Assembly: GCA_037127315.1 (NCBI GenBank)
Contig: JBBBDQ010001939.1
Location: 1,078,501 to 1,142,500, forward strand
Source of the DNA: Ascarosepion bandense
Taxonomy: Eukaryota; Mollusca; Cephalopoda; Sepiida; Sepiidae
Direction of reading: 5' to 3'
Length of the DNA stretch: 64,000 bases
Both the position numbers and the translations under genes were made by a program. Of the stretch, positions 46,870-59,807 are shown in pieces; within the stretch, counting starts at the first letter, position 1, and every line of letters starts with the position of its first letter. The notes beneath the pieces are model-generated. The model was not told where the DNA came from. It worked only from the letters and a program-made list of their open reading frames with translations, and did not search any database.

Positions 46870-48822
46870 ACATGAGGGCAAAAGAACAACATAAAAAAAA
46901 AATAACATCCTTGAAAGACTACTGGCAGCTCTGCAAACATGTATTGAACAACAGCAAATCCTCCATTCCTTTAACCTATAAATTTGAGGTCCTCACAACC
47001 ACTGTGAACAAGGCTGAGTGCTTTGCTCGCAGATTCCTCCTACTCCACATTTGACTCATCTGGAGTGTCTGTATCTGACTTCCTTTTTACAACTGAGGGA
47101 TGTTTACATAAACCCTCTCTGGTCTCTAAGATAATTTCAAAACTTAACCTCCATAAGGCAAGCAGAGGCAATGGAATCCCAATCATTGTCTTGAAGAAAT
47201 GTGCCCCTGAACTCTCCAAATTCTATAATCACTGCCTCTCTGCATTCTTGTTTTCATGCCTGCTGTAAGACCTCTTCTGTAGTTCCTGTATTTAAGAACT
47301 CAGGACAACCCTCAAACTCCCCACTAATTATTGCCCTATCAGCCTCCTACCAGTTTTTGGCAAAGTGTCTGAGGCTATCATCAATGCTGAAATAGTTTAT
47401 GAGCTGTGAGATGTTGAACTATTCTTGCACAAACAGTATAACTTCCGTTTTGTCAGGTCTACTGCTGATTTGCTAACGACCATCATGAAGTACATATACC
47501 AGACCCTTGATAAGAACGGCAAAGTTCAAGCTGTGGCCCTGGACATCTTTAATCCAAAGCAATCGATAGGATATAACATGCCAGCCTTCTGCGCAAACTA
47601 CAGGGCTATGGTATCACTGGATGCTTGCTTGGTTTGATCCAATCGTTCATATCAAATCATATAATGAAGGTCGTCTTGAACATGCACACCTTCAGATTCT
47701 ATCACATGAATGCAGGTGTCCTCCAGAGCTCCATCCTAGCCCCAACACCCTTTCTGATTTTCATCAATGATCTCCCTGATGTGATCAAATCCCAAGTAGG
47801 CATTTACTCTGACAACACCACCATTTTCTCCCACCTCAATCTACCAAGGCGGACAAAGATAACCTGATCTTGAGAAGAACCTCCAAGCTGTGGTGGACTG
47901 GGGTAAGAAATGGCTCATAAACTTTAATGCTTCCAAAACAAAGCTGCTATCCATCAACCACCATAGATATTGTCTCCTGCCCCACCCCATTTAACATGGA
48001 TCTAGCTGCACCTCCTCGGCCTCACTCTCTCAGCCAACCTCAAATGGAATGACTACATCGAATCAATAGGTAAATCTACTACTAGGAAGGTTGGGACACT
48101 GTCAGTACAGGAAGTTTTTCTTGCCCGAGTCCATCCGGAACATATACAAATCAACCATCTGCCCATACATTAAATACTGTTGTCATATCTGGTCAGGCAT
48201 CCTTGCTATTCATCCCAGGATTCTCAACAAGCTCCAGAAGAGAATCTGCAATGTAATTGATCCTGACCTGGCAGCTCGACTCCATCCATTTTCTCACCGA
48301 CTGGATGTAGCTTCCCTCTGTCTCTTCTACAAGCATTTTCATGGCTTCTGCTCCAATGAGCTTAGCTCCCTGGTGCCCTCTCTACAATAATCTACTCAAG
48401 CAACCAGACTGGCAACAAGGTCCCAGCATTTTACAGTCAAAATTGCTGCTTCTATTCTAGCAGCTTTTATCTTACACTTCCCACCTGTGGAATTCCTTTC
48501 CGTATACTTACTTTCCTGATAGTGACAATCTCCAAGAGTTTAAATGCAACGTCAATTGCCATTTCTTATCCCCTTGACTCCCATACTTCTCTTATTTTTT
48601 CTCCAACACTCCTTGAATCTTGTTCTTTCTTTTTCACTCTCCTCTCACCCAACTCTCTTCACACCAGTATTCCCATCTTTCTCTGGCACCGCCTGTAACT
48701 GGTTTCTCTTCGCTCTCCTCCTATGTAACCCTTCACTTTCCTCCTATGTAGCCACCCCTTCGCACCAGTGGTAGTACTGTCTTGCTTGAGGTGAAATGAT
48801 TTAAAAAAAAAAAAAAAAAAAA
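46870..48822 (+). mobile_element. 5'-truncated Jockey/CR1-like LINE (RT to poly(A))
   Basis: Same family as 13288-16265. RT blocks include SKIISKLNLHKASRGNGIPI, MHKQYNFRFVRSTADLLTTI, LIQSFISNHIMKVVLN, VLQSSILAPTPFLIFINDL and YSDNTT (altered YADD). The C-terminus has KSTICPYIKYCCHIWSG and [20 protein letters not shown]. Ends GTGGTAGTACTGTCTTGCTT, GAGGTGAAATGATTT and poly(A) at 48802-48824. Several frameshifts. Confidence 0.88.
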
Positions 48823-48831
48823 AATAGAAAG

Positions 48832-48945
48832 CCAGTGAAGTGGCTGAATGTGCTTGGAACATTGAAAATTTTGGAACATTTTTATACTCCTTATCTCCAG
48901 CAAAAAGGAAACATGTAAGAATACTAAAAAAAATTAAATAAAAAA
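48832..48945 (+). repeat. inverted copy of 45455-45575 (Penelope-like part)
   Basis: GCCAGTGAAGTGGCTGAATG, TGCTTGGAACATTGAAAAT and CTCCAGCAAAAAGGAAACAT match the reverse complement of 45460-45570 with few differences. Confidence 0.85.
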
Positions 48946-48970
48946 TTAAAATCTTCCTTATTTCTAATGA

Positions 48971-48983
48971 AACACACACACAC

Positions 48984-49031
<48 letters not shown>
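48971..49031. repeat. (CA)n-(TA)-(TG)n microsatellite
   Basis: Self-complementary run: about six CA units, a short TATA centre, then over 20 TG units. It abuts the left inverted arm of the Penelope-like element. Confidence 0.95.
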
Positions 49032-49033
<2 letters not shown>

Positions 49034-49036
49034 CAT

Positions 49037-50214
49037 ATATCTTATATGCTATGCAGGTTTTATTAAAATGACAGATAAGGTAGTATGGTTAAGTTTTTAT
49101 GTAATTTTTCATGTGATCTTATGATGTTTTTCTTTTAAGGACAAATTATATAAGAATTGATCAAATGTTTTGTTTTTCCAAGCACTTAACTAAACTTTTA
49201 TTTATTATCAAGGATGGATTTTATTTTACATGTAACAGAATGTATGTAGCGTTATGTATGTTTGTAGGATAGTGTGTATGTTTTATGTTCCAAACACAGT
49301 AAGCATGTTGTTAGTGTGTTCGTAGTTGATATTATTGACTGTTGTGTTTTTCTGTTTTTATTAATAATGCTACCATTATTTTTAACCTTTTTATGCCTAT
49401 AGATGATACTATGATGTTTGTGTTGTCAACAAGTATTTTATGGATAGGGTTTGGTAGGTCTCCATGTGTGTTTAAATGAGATCGAATTGAGCTCTGTTCT
49501 AAGAGATGCAGCATGAGTTTTCATATCAATTTCATAGTTGTATGGCTGATATTTTTATTTACAAAAGTGAGTGGATCAAGAACGCAGTTCTTCAAAGGAC
49601 ATGTAAATTTGTAAATAATATTGGTTCACTGTAGTTTAGAGCTTGCAGGTGAAATGTTATTTTTGACAATGAGGTTGGTCGCTATATATTTTGTATAATA
49701 GATAATTAAATTTTTTTATTTAAGTCAATAAGAGTTGCATATTTTTGGATGCTGTTTTAAAGTGTAGATTCGTCCTGTTTATAATTGCTATCCATTTGGT
49801 TTTTATAGAAAACAGTACTGTTATTGTTTTTATCCATGTGTTTACTGTTGTTATTGGTCAAGTTTGATAAAAAAAAAACAGTAATGTGGTCGTCAACAAA
49901 TAGTTTTAAAATCCGTTGTTGACAAGAGTTTCTTTTGAGTTATGAAATTCTTAGAAGACAAATCCACTAACAATGAGCTTAATGTGTTCGAAACATAAAA
50001 CACACATGACACTACATACATTCTGTTACATGTAAAATAAAATCCATTCACGATAATGGCTAAAAGTATAGGTGAAAATGCTTGGATAAACAAAACATTT
50101 GAACAATTTTTTTGTAATTTATGCTCTCAGAAGAAAATGAAACATGAAAAATTACATAAAAATCAAAAACCATAATACCTTATCTGTTATTTTTAATGAA
50201 GCCTTCAGATACCT

Positions 50215-50215
<1 letters not shown>
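49037..50215 (-). mobile_element. Penelope-like element remnant: GIY-YIG endonuclease flanked by about 280-bp inverted arms
   Basis: The minus strand between 49690 and 49335 reads LIVKNNISPASSKLQ, TNIIYKFTCPLKNCVLD, then LMLHLLEQSSIRSHLNTHGD and KILVDNTNII. This follows the C-terminal GIY-YIG region of Penelope-like elements (NN..PAP.S.LQ.TNIIYKFTCP), though the YIG core is eroded. The left arm (49050-49330) and right arm (49930-50200) are inverted copies, sharing GGATTTTATTTTACATGTAA, CAGAATGTATGTAG and AACAGATAAGGTA-like blocks. Such terminal repeats are known for this retroelement class. Stops interrupt the frame. Confidence 0.75.
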
Positions 50216-50249
<34 letters not shown>

Positions 50250-50250
50250 A
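50213..50250. repeat. (CA)n(TA)n microsatellite
   Basis: Mirror of the microsatellite at 48971-49031, at the outer edge of the right arm. Confidence 0.95.
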
Positions 50251-50896
50251 TACTAACAATAAATGTAATTGTTACTAATGGAAGTACATTCCACAGTTAG
50301 ATATTTATTTTTAAAACATGCTCAATGCAAAAGTAGAGCATAAACATATGGTAGTTATAATAATAATAATAATAGCATACTGCAACTCAATAGCTATAAA
50401 GTTTTAGTGTTAAAACACCATCTAACAGTAAAATGTGGTTAATTTATTTTGTGCTATATATATAGATAAACAGATTTTAAAAATAAATAAATAGATAAAT
50501 TAATAAAACTAAAAATAAAATATAATAAAAAGGTCAGCCAATGAGATGAATTAAGTGGGGTGAGAGGTTATAATGTTTTAAAGAATGGTGTGTGTACAAC
50601 TCATAGACAGAAGTGTTTCAATGTTTTGCCACTGAAAGACAGACATATCAAAAATTTTAAACCAGAAAAAGAAAAAGTAGGAAAAAATAATATATATATA
50701 TATATATATATATAAAAACTTATACAGACAATTTTTTTCTACATTTAATATTTATGCATTCCTTTATCACATCTGATAATTATATGATTAATAAAACCAT
50801 ACCTCAATCAACATATTGTCTCTTAGATTTTTAAATCATCTTTAAAGTTTGTTAAAATTAAATGTTAGATTAAAAGACTTTTTTCTACTATATATG

Positions 50897-50928
<32 letters not shown>

Positions 50929-51326
50929 ACTGTATGTATTACTTATCTGTATATTTTAGTTTTAAAAAAAAAAAGAGAGAAAAGAAAAGAAAATTAAACT
51001 AGTTACCACCCTTACACCCCAGATTTAATCCTAACGGCCATTTATTTTATTTCATTTAATTTATATTTATAATTAAATTGTAAATCTGTTTACTTTTTTA
51101 TCCCACTATGTTTTTAGTATCCTATTCAATTTTTAGGTTTCACTATTAATCCAACTTGATTATACATTTAACAAATTGAAAATATTAGTACATCTAATTT
51201 TATACCTATAATGGCCTTAAAGAAAAGGCACGCTAATACATAATTCTAACTGATAAAAGACCAGTGTGATATAAGGACCCGATGATTGCTGAAAAATTCA
51301 TGAAACTCAGTCGTGCATAGAATTTT

Positions 51327-51361
<35 letters not shown>

Positions 51362-51690
51362 TATCAGTCCTATTTATTAAAGCTTCTTCAGTGGCCGAGA
51401 GACCCCCACCCATTAAAGAATTAAGTATATTTACTCTTATGTTTCACTGGCATGCCAACAAAAACACAAAAAAAAAATAAATAAATAAATAAATAAATTT
51501 TGTAGACCTGATATAAAAGTTTCCTATCTAGTTTTATGTCACTTCCATAAAACCTCATTGTATATAAAGCATATTACAGCACAATAATTTTGAATGTCAA
51601 AACAAATTTTTCTCCAAATGTCAATATTACCAAGAATGTAAAAGGCCTTCTATGAAGTTAATAGTTTACAAATGTCAGTCAGTATCATAT
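50251..51690. other. intergenic; several (TA)n tracts
   Basis: (ATA)n at 50357-50374, (TA)n at 50690-50714, (TA)n(CA)n at 50889-50930 and (TA)n at 51328-51360. No gene seen. Confidence 0.6.
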
Positions 51691-51985
51691 AGAAATTCAG
51701 TCAGTTAAGTGCCACACATGTTACATGCTTTGGGCAATGATGTCTCGAAAGAGATATAACTGACTGGGCAGAAGATTATCCTGCAGTAGGTTGCCATTGC
51801 TTTGTAAGGTAGAGTGGTTACCAGCCAAAGCTATAGAACCCAAACTGTCCTATTATTTAACCCATAACTAGAGGGAAAAGATGGATTAATACCTTTCCCA
51901 AGGGTATTTGTGCATAAGTGAATGCAAGGAATGCAACTGGAAGTTGAACTCAGCTAAAAAGCCTAAAAGAGAAAATGAACAGATT
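51690..51985 (-). repeat. tRNA-derived SINE (family A)
   Basis: Reverse copy: TCAGTTAAGTGCCACACATG, CAGAAGATTATCCTGCAGTA, GGTTGCCATTGCTTTG, AGCTATAGAACCCAAACTGT, CCTTTCCCAAGGGTATTTGT, with the head at GGAAGTTGAACTCAG. About 290 bp downstream of the DDX56 stop. Confidence 0.85.
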
Positions 51986-52249
51986 AAAATTTTCCATCAT
52001 TTCAGAGCAGAACTTGTTTCAGAAGTCATTTTAGATGCTAATAAATTTCTACTTTACTAATTACAGAGATGTAATTTCAGTGGTTGATTTTTATTAAAAT
52101 CTGAATACAGATATTTAACATTTTAAGAAAACAAATATCAAATAATTACACAAAGAATGGAAACTAACTTTGACAGTGAAAGAATAAGAAACTATTTTAA
52201 AATTTTAACAATAACAAACAAGACAATATTAATATTTTTTTTTTCATTT

Positions 52250-52255
52250 TTTATT
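52250..52255 (-). terminator. candidate DDX56 poly(A) signal AATAAA
   Basis: Minus-strand AATAAA 21 nt after the DDX56 stop codon. This would give an unusually short 3' UTR; later signals may be used instead. Confidence 0.4.
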
Positions 52256-52275
52256 ATTCACCATAGCATTTTATA

Positions 52276-52347
52276 TTAGTTGGCTTTCTTCTTTTTACCA
52301 CTGTAGGAATGAAATGAAAAATTTTGCAGGGGATCAGATTTCCGTTT
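52276..52347 (-). CDS. DDX56: DDX56 last coding exon
   Basis: Acceptor TCTTACAG; 24 codons including TAA at 52278-52276. Encodes KRKSDPLQNFSFHSYSGKKK, then KAN. It resembles the basic C-terminus of vertebrate DDX56 (NPLRSFKHKGKK). Confidence 0.85.
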   Translation of the reverse strand, partial: KRKSDPLQNFSFHSYSGKKKKAN

Positions 52348-55300
52348 CTGTAAGAAAATAAAACAGATTAAATATATTTAGATAATTTCATATATTTGTA
52401 GTGAGTATATATTATTAATTTTAAAGTACTTTTCCATTAGTGAATTTTGTTTGCAGAATTTGGCATTTTCAAAAATAATGCTGTAAATATATGATTATGT
52501 TATTACTTAAGTTGAGGACAAGAAATTTTAATTTTCATAAACGCATTAACAATTTTAAAGATAATTCTATTTAATATGGAAAAATGGTTTTTGTGTTTGT
52601 TTGTTTGTTTTTTGCTTACTCAAATAGAACATTTTCTGTTTTATATTGTAATTTATTGCCTGTTGTGTACTGACTTTTTTGAAGTAATCATTTTTATACA
52701 TTAAGATAATTCAGATGGTATAATGACCTATAAAGCACTATGTCAGTTATATGTTATAAACATTAAAGTGGACCCCTCGTCTAACAAAATACATTACAAT
52801 AGATGTAACCAGAGTAATGTCTTTAAAAAGTAGCTATCAGTGTGAGGGCAATAGAGGGGTAAAAGATAAGAAATTTTAGCATCTTTTTTTCGGTGAAAAA
52901 TACATTGATTTTGAAATTCTTACAAAAATCAAATTGCAGATTTTAATGAAACCTACAGGACCTATTCACAAGTGAATGAAATTATTTTGGAACTTTTTTT
53001 TTTAAATCTTGGTAAAATCATGTTGTATACACTCCTCCACTTTTTTAAATGTTTGGAAATTATTTTGTGTATCACTTAATGCTTATATTAGTTATCCACA
53101 GAACTCCTTGGCAAATTTAAAAATCACCAAAAATCTGCTCTGAATTGTAAAATAAAAATTTAATAAAACTAAGACATGATTTGAAAAAAAGTTTGTAATT
53201 GCTTTCATGAATAAGATATATTATAGACACTATTGTCTTAAATTTTTTTTTTTACAAGAATTGTTTTTGCTATGAATAATGCATTTTTACAAAAACTTGC
53301 TTTCATTTTAATTAGAATAATTTATAAAGTTTTAAATTGTAAAATTTCTGTATTAATTTGTTTCAATTAAGCGATATTGTTAACTAAAAACTATATTTAC
53401 TAATCATAAATGGAATAGCTTACAATTATTTTTGCTCATGTATAAGTGTGCCAATTTTTGTAAATATGGATGTCCATACATGACATTCATAAAATTTCAA
53501 GTTGTGATTCTTTGAAGTTAATCAAAATTTGCACATGTTTAATTATTTTTGTCCAATACAAATGTTTTTCTTCTTAGTGCAAGTTCCCAAATAGTAAAAT
53601 AATTCTGCAAAATGTAAGAGAATTATTCTTGGAAAGATATTTCAAATGTATTTTCATATGTTAAAGTGATCCTTACCTGTTTTTTTTTTTTTTTTGCACC
53701 ATATGTCAGGTTCAAAATATCAATTTTCAACATAATTTCCCTTGTATTTTTCAGAAAATCAGAATCTAGAGTTCTATTCCCATATATTTCTTTCTTGAGT
53801 GATTCTTTTTGGTACTAAATCAAAAGTCCAAATGAGTTAAATGTAAAATTTAAACTCTTTTCAGGAGTTTTGACAAACTAAGTATCTAGACGTGCTTTTT
53901 TTTGCTTTTTTCTTTTTTTTAATTAGAATTGTAAAAGTTTTGTTTTAATTTTACTCTTAGATACAAATAACATACATTTTTTTTTAATTGAGCTGAAAAT
54001 CAATCAGGGGGCTCAAAAACCATAAATATCTACTTGACTATTGTGCAATTTAACAACATTATTTCCATACAGTTGAATTTATTTTTAAAAGTAAAAAAAA
54101 AATAAACTTACCAAATTACGGTCAGACTTTCTTCTACTGAAATTGTGTGACTGTTCATTTCTGTCTTTTTGATTCTTACTTTCTCTTGAATTGAAAGAGT
54201 GTTTGGAATTATTTTGTGGCACAGCATTTTTTAATCCTTTGGGTACTGTAAATAAATGAAATTTATTTAATTCTCAAATGTTTTATTAAATAGCTGGCAG
54301 AAGTATCCAATATTGCTCGGATTTCTAAATATCTAAAATGAATACAGTTACAAAAGTTCACCACAATTTGCATCAATTTCATAAAAAACAATCTTTGGTT
54401 AGAGCTTTCAAACAGTTACTGTATATATGTGTAAGTCAACTTCATGTATTAGTGTGACCTCTGAATATTTTGGCATAGATCTTAAGCCCTTTAGAGAAAA
54501 TTTACCAGAATTTAGTGCAACCAGTCACCAAAAATGCATGCTTTTTTTAACCGTAAAAAAAAAAAAAAAAAAAAAAAAAATTACCTGTGTATGGTAATCT
54601 TCCCACATTTTTTTGCATTAAAAATTGATCCTAAATTAGTTTCAATAATACAGAGTGCCAGAGAAGATCATTAGTGTAAAAAATTGCAATATGAGCTATG
54701 GTAAAAAATACTAGAGAAAACCATTAACATGAAAAAAAAAAAAAAGTGTTACTGGACAGTAGGTTTATAAATCCCCAAAATTCAGTTCTTCTTGTCCTTA
54801 AGGACACATGGCCTAGTGGATATAGACATTAATTAGTTCCTGATTCTTAGGGTTGTGAGTTCAATACCAGGCCACAGCAGTGGTAAACTAGTAACTTGCA
54901 GGGTTAGAGGGAGATAACTCGTAACTTCCTGCAAGGAAAGGAGTACATATACCCAGTGATTGTAATAAAGTGTTTGATTCAAAATTCCTAGCAACATCAT
55001 ACAAATAGGAGGACAATAGTATGATTAATGTAAATATAGTAACTCAACTCTCAAAGTTTTTGTTCCTTCTGCTGTGGCAAGGTATTCTTTGTGACTTTTT
55101 GGATTACTCAACTAATTCTATTATCCAATAGACCCAGTATAAATAGTTACAATACCTCACTTCAGAAATATAGACAAAAACTAAAGTTGTCTAACTGGTC
55201 TCAATGGAAAAGGGTCCATGCTTCATACTGATGTTATCCCTTTATTTAGGAAAGACAGTGAAAACTTGTAAACTAGGAACAAATAACAAATTTAAAGATA

Positions 55301-58300
55301 TACATACTTAAAAAAAAAAATTAATAATTTGAAACAAATTTAAAATGATAAAGGATCATATGGTATCTTAGAAGAGAATTTCAGGCAATATTAGGAAACA
55401 CATAATTACCATGTTGCCTTTTTGACTGACAGCAGCTAAAGAACATGTGGTAGCAAACTTGCAGAAATTACAGCTAGACACATGTGTATATATATATCAC
55501 ATACACACATACATGATAAATGTTTATTTTTATAGAACATTAAAAATTCTCATAATTTTAACCCTATTATTATTGATAAGTGGCAAAGTCACTAAGCCTG
55601 AGGACAACTACTTGTCCCTTTGTTACAAGCATAAAGCTAAAAGTATTTTATCTTTTCCAAGTACATAGTTGAATGCATCCATTTGAAAACTCACCAATAT
55701 AATCAGGCACATGGTCAAGTTTCAGCTGTTTGTGGCTTGTTTTTAATTTTTTGTCATGGCGCAAAACTTGTCTGTCCCGTCTATAGTCTTGAAAATAAGT
55801 CTGTAAAAAAAAAAAGAATAAGGAAAAAGAATGTAGTTCAAAATGTTGCATACTTAAAAAACTAAATTTAACTTGCTAAAATTAACTTGAAAAGAATATT
55901 TTGGTAACATTATCTAAGGATTATAGTAAGATTTATGACTATATAGTTTTGAAACATAGGCTTCTGTACTGTCAGCAACATTGAGCCTGGTCAGTTGCCA
56001 GATGAGTGACCACTATCAGGTGCTGCAAGCTTGGCTGTACAGGTGGTGTAATGGATAATGGCTCAAAATTATTAATTGAAGAGAATTGAGTTTCAACTTC
56101 AGTTGGATTAAACATTGAAGACAAACTAGCCACAAATGTACATGAATGAAAAATGTAACCTATTCTACTGTAAATTTTCCTTAAACTTAAATCAAAAACA
56201 AAGGATTTGTGGACATATATTTATATAAACCTTTGTCCTTGTTTGATATGAATAACCTGTCCCCAAATTTTGTAAAAGCATTTTTGATACACTCTGTATA
56301 TCTTTTAAAATCTGAAAGTATTTTTTGCAAAAAATGAATCAAAGATTACAGTAATAATTGTGTATAGACATTTTTATGTAAAAATTTTAGTCTTACCTTC
56401 AATTTTTCGGAATTGAGAAGCTCCTGACGAATCTCTTTTAATCTAGCTTCCTTAATGGCTTTCCCAGTGCACGCCCTCAAAGCATCCTTAAAAGTAAAAC
56501 AAAAAGAAAGGAGTTCAATCAATCTAGTGGAACTGTCAGTTTCATGATTTTATTACATTTTTCCATACCAAGAGAAATATCAAACAACTGATAAAATGAA
56601 AACAATCTTTTTGTATAGTTCTAATATTATTCTTTTTATTTTAGTAATCCTATTTTGGTAGGGGCATCTATTTGATAAAAAAATTTAAAAATTTAATACT
56701 TTTATTTATTTTTTTTTTTAATAATGCTATAAAATTGCTTATCAAATTGTCTTCTATCAAAATGTTTTATTAGATAGCGGGCAGAAGTATCCAATATTGC
56801 ATAGATTTCTAAATATCTAAAATGAATACAATTACAAAAGTTCACCATAATTTGCATCAATTGCTTAAAAAATATTTAAACAATCTTTGGTTAGCGCTTT
56901 CAAACAATTACTGTATATATGTGCAAGTCAACTTCATGTATTAGTGTGACCTCTGAATATTTTGGCATACATCTCAAAGCCCTCTAGAGAAGATTTACCA
57001 GAATTTAGTGCAACCAGTCACCAAAAATGCATGCTTTTTTTTTTAACAAAAAAAAAAAAAAAAACTGTGTATAGTATAACCACCCTGCATTTTTTTCATT
57101 AAAAATTGATCCTAAATACTTGCACAATACTCCAATACATATGCTAATAAAATATTTTTATTTTACTTTTATAAATATTTGCAAAAACAACTTAGGATCT
57201 AAAATAAAATCCTTTCTTCCAATTTTTAAAATTCCCTACAAGAAAAAAAAAAAAAAAAAAAAAAAGTTTTCCAAAATATTTTAATTTCCATAATTATTAT
57301 ATTTGAATACTTTTTTTTTTCAATATCAATTACATTACATATTCAGAAGTACCAGCTAATACATACTTTTATAATATTTGGTACTAACTATGCTAGCTTT
57401 GGAAGAAAAGTAAAGAGTGACTTGCTTTGCTTCTGTATCTGAATCCTTCAATTTCTTCCATCCGGAAGTTATATGGTTTAAAGGCACTTTCTTTATCTGC
57501 AAAGAAATAAAAGCATTTAAAATAGATACAAATCATTTGTCAATGCAAGAATAGCTGTATATGTAATTATATATTGATTACAAAATACATATAAAAAAAA
57601 AAAATTATCAAGCTAATGCTTAAATGCTACAAACCAATTATTAATTTTAATCTTACCAGAAACTGAGCAAAGTATTAAGAGACACAAAGATTTTGCTAGA
57701 AACAAAGAGAGTTCTGGATTGCTATGTGATGTCAGTTCTTCACTACAGCAGTTAATGCTGGACAATATCATCAAAGATGAAGGAAAAACTTGAAGCAACT
57801 GAAATGTGGTTCTACACAAGGATGCTGCGAATATCATGGATTGAGCATGTGAGCAATGATGAGGTTTTAGAAAGGATCGAAATGAAAAGGAAATTAATAC
57901 TGAGCATCAGGAAGAGACAGCTGAAGTTCTTGGGACATGTGATGAGGAAAGAAGACTTGGAGAATCTGATACTCACAAGTCAGAGGGAAAGAGAGAGGCA
58001 AAGGAAAGTAGCAGATAACATATTTGAAGGGCCTGAGCAGGTGGATGGCAGAGTGGGGTTTGGGTGGAGTAGAAGGTGAAAGTGTGCTGAGAGCTACCAG
58101 GGATAGAGAGACGTGGAAAGCCATGATCATCTACATCCTGAAGGGACATGGCACATAAAAGAATCTTTAATGTAGGTGTAAGCTGTTCAATAGCATGTTT
58201 TGATCTTAGGTTGTGACAGAACACATCAATATGAGATGTCAGTTTTTAAATATGGTAGAATGAAAGCAAAGCAGGTGATCAGGTTATATAGATTATGTAT

Positions 58301-59770
58301 TCATAGAATTACATCGTTTTAGCCTTGTAAACATAAAAAAAAAGAAAGTGCTCTCTCTCTCCAAACATTTTAAATAAAGCAAAAACTCAACAAAAGTAAA
58401 GTCAGAATTGTAATTTTACATCTTGCCATTATACTAAATTGGTGCTGAGTGAGCCAAACTGATTATATTACAATTGCCATGACTGGCCATTTTATAACAG
58501 AAATGGTTACAGTATGTCAGTGAACACTCAATTATTCAACAGTACTCAGGTATTCTATTAATTTGGCATTGTAAAATTCATTTAAACTAATATGCAAGGT
58601 AACTAGAAGATTTAAACCAATCTAGACAAACATATGGCCTCATCATCATAGCCATGTTTTCTGCTGAGACAGAACCAGGATTACTCTTGCACAAAGCAAG
58701 GTGGGTCTTGCTTCACAGAGGATCTTGATTTACCTCTCTATATAGGCTTGTCACAATGATTTGTGTCAAGATTTTACAAGGCTGGACATTCTTCCTGAGG
58801 CTCAATTAAGACATTCATGGTAGCCCAGGTGTGTACCTGGGCTACCAGTTTTTATTGAGATACCATCTCTAGAAAAGTTGCTATTCAAAGACTGAGACAC
58901 CATCCTGGCCTTGTATATATTGGTTGTTGGTTCCTATAAGAAGATCTCTCAATATTTACTTTTCATCCTGTAGGGTGAATATCACCCCCCTCACCAGCAA
59001 AAAAAATAGTAGCTGGTATAGATGCCAATCACTTGTCCAAGTGGCAGGTTGTTTCTGAGTTACATGTTACTACTAGTAGGCCTAAGCCTGACCGGATATA
59101 GTTGATTTTCTAAGCTCTGCTTAGATGTGGCACAAAACCAAAAGTATGGGGTACCCAGTGAGGATCAAACTCACTACTCAGTTGTAATAGTTTCTAGCAA
59201 GACAAGCTTGCTAATCATTACACCACACTGAGGTTCCCAAGCCTGACTGGATATAGACACACATAATTATTAACAGTGTGACCTTTGTGGGTTTCTTTAT
59301 TTGTCTAATCTGTCATGATAAAGCAAGTAAGTATTAAGTGTAATGTCCAATCTGAAAATAAACAGGCAAGTAAGTTATCCATTATGCCAGCATTCTGTTG
59401 TTTTGAACAGCACAATAAAATCAACTTATAAATGCTAAGCAAAGCAAAATACACAGATACTACACTTGTTGATCCTAAGCAGAGCACACAAATATGCTGA
59501 TCCATGGTAGAAACATCAAGCCATACATAAATAATACCATCATTTTTGACAGGTATTATTCCACTAAACTGAATAAAGACTTATAGAGGCTTCATTGCAA
59601 TTTGCAGTGAATTTACATCTCTAGCATGAATGCATTTTATATAATGGATTCATGAAGAGAGTGTCTTATGTAGTAACTTTGTTAAAGATTGAATTTGTAA
59701 TTGGACATGTGCATGAGTTTAGCACAAGTTTTATTAGATGTACACAATGCTTGAAGTCTTTTACCTAATC

Positions 59771-59807
<37 letters not shown>

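Noticed and set aside
48659..49036. 125-residue open frame on the minus strand with a His-Thr repeat
   Set aside because: It is a translation of the (TG)n microsatellite and the antisense of the LINE tail.
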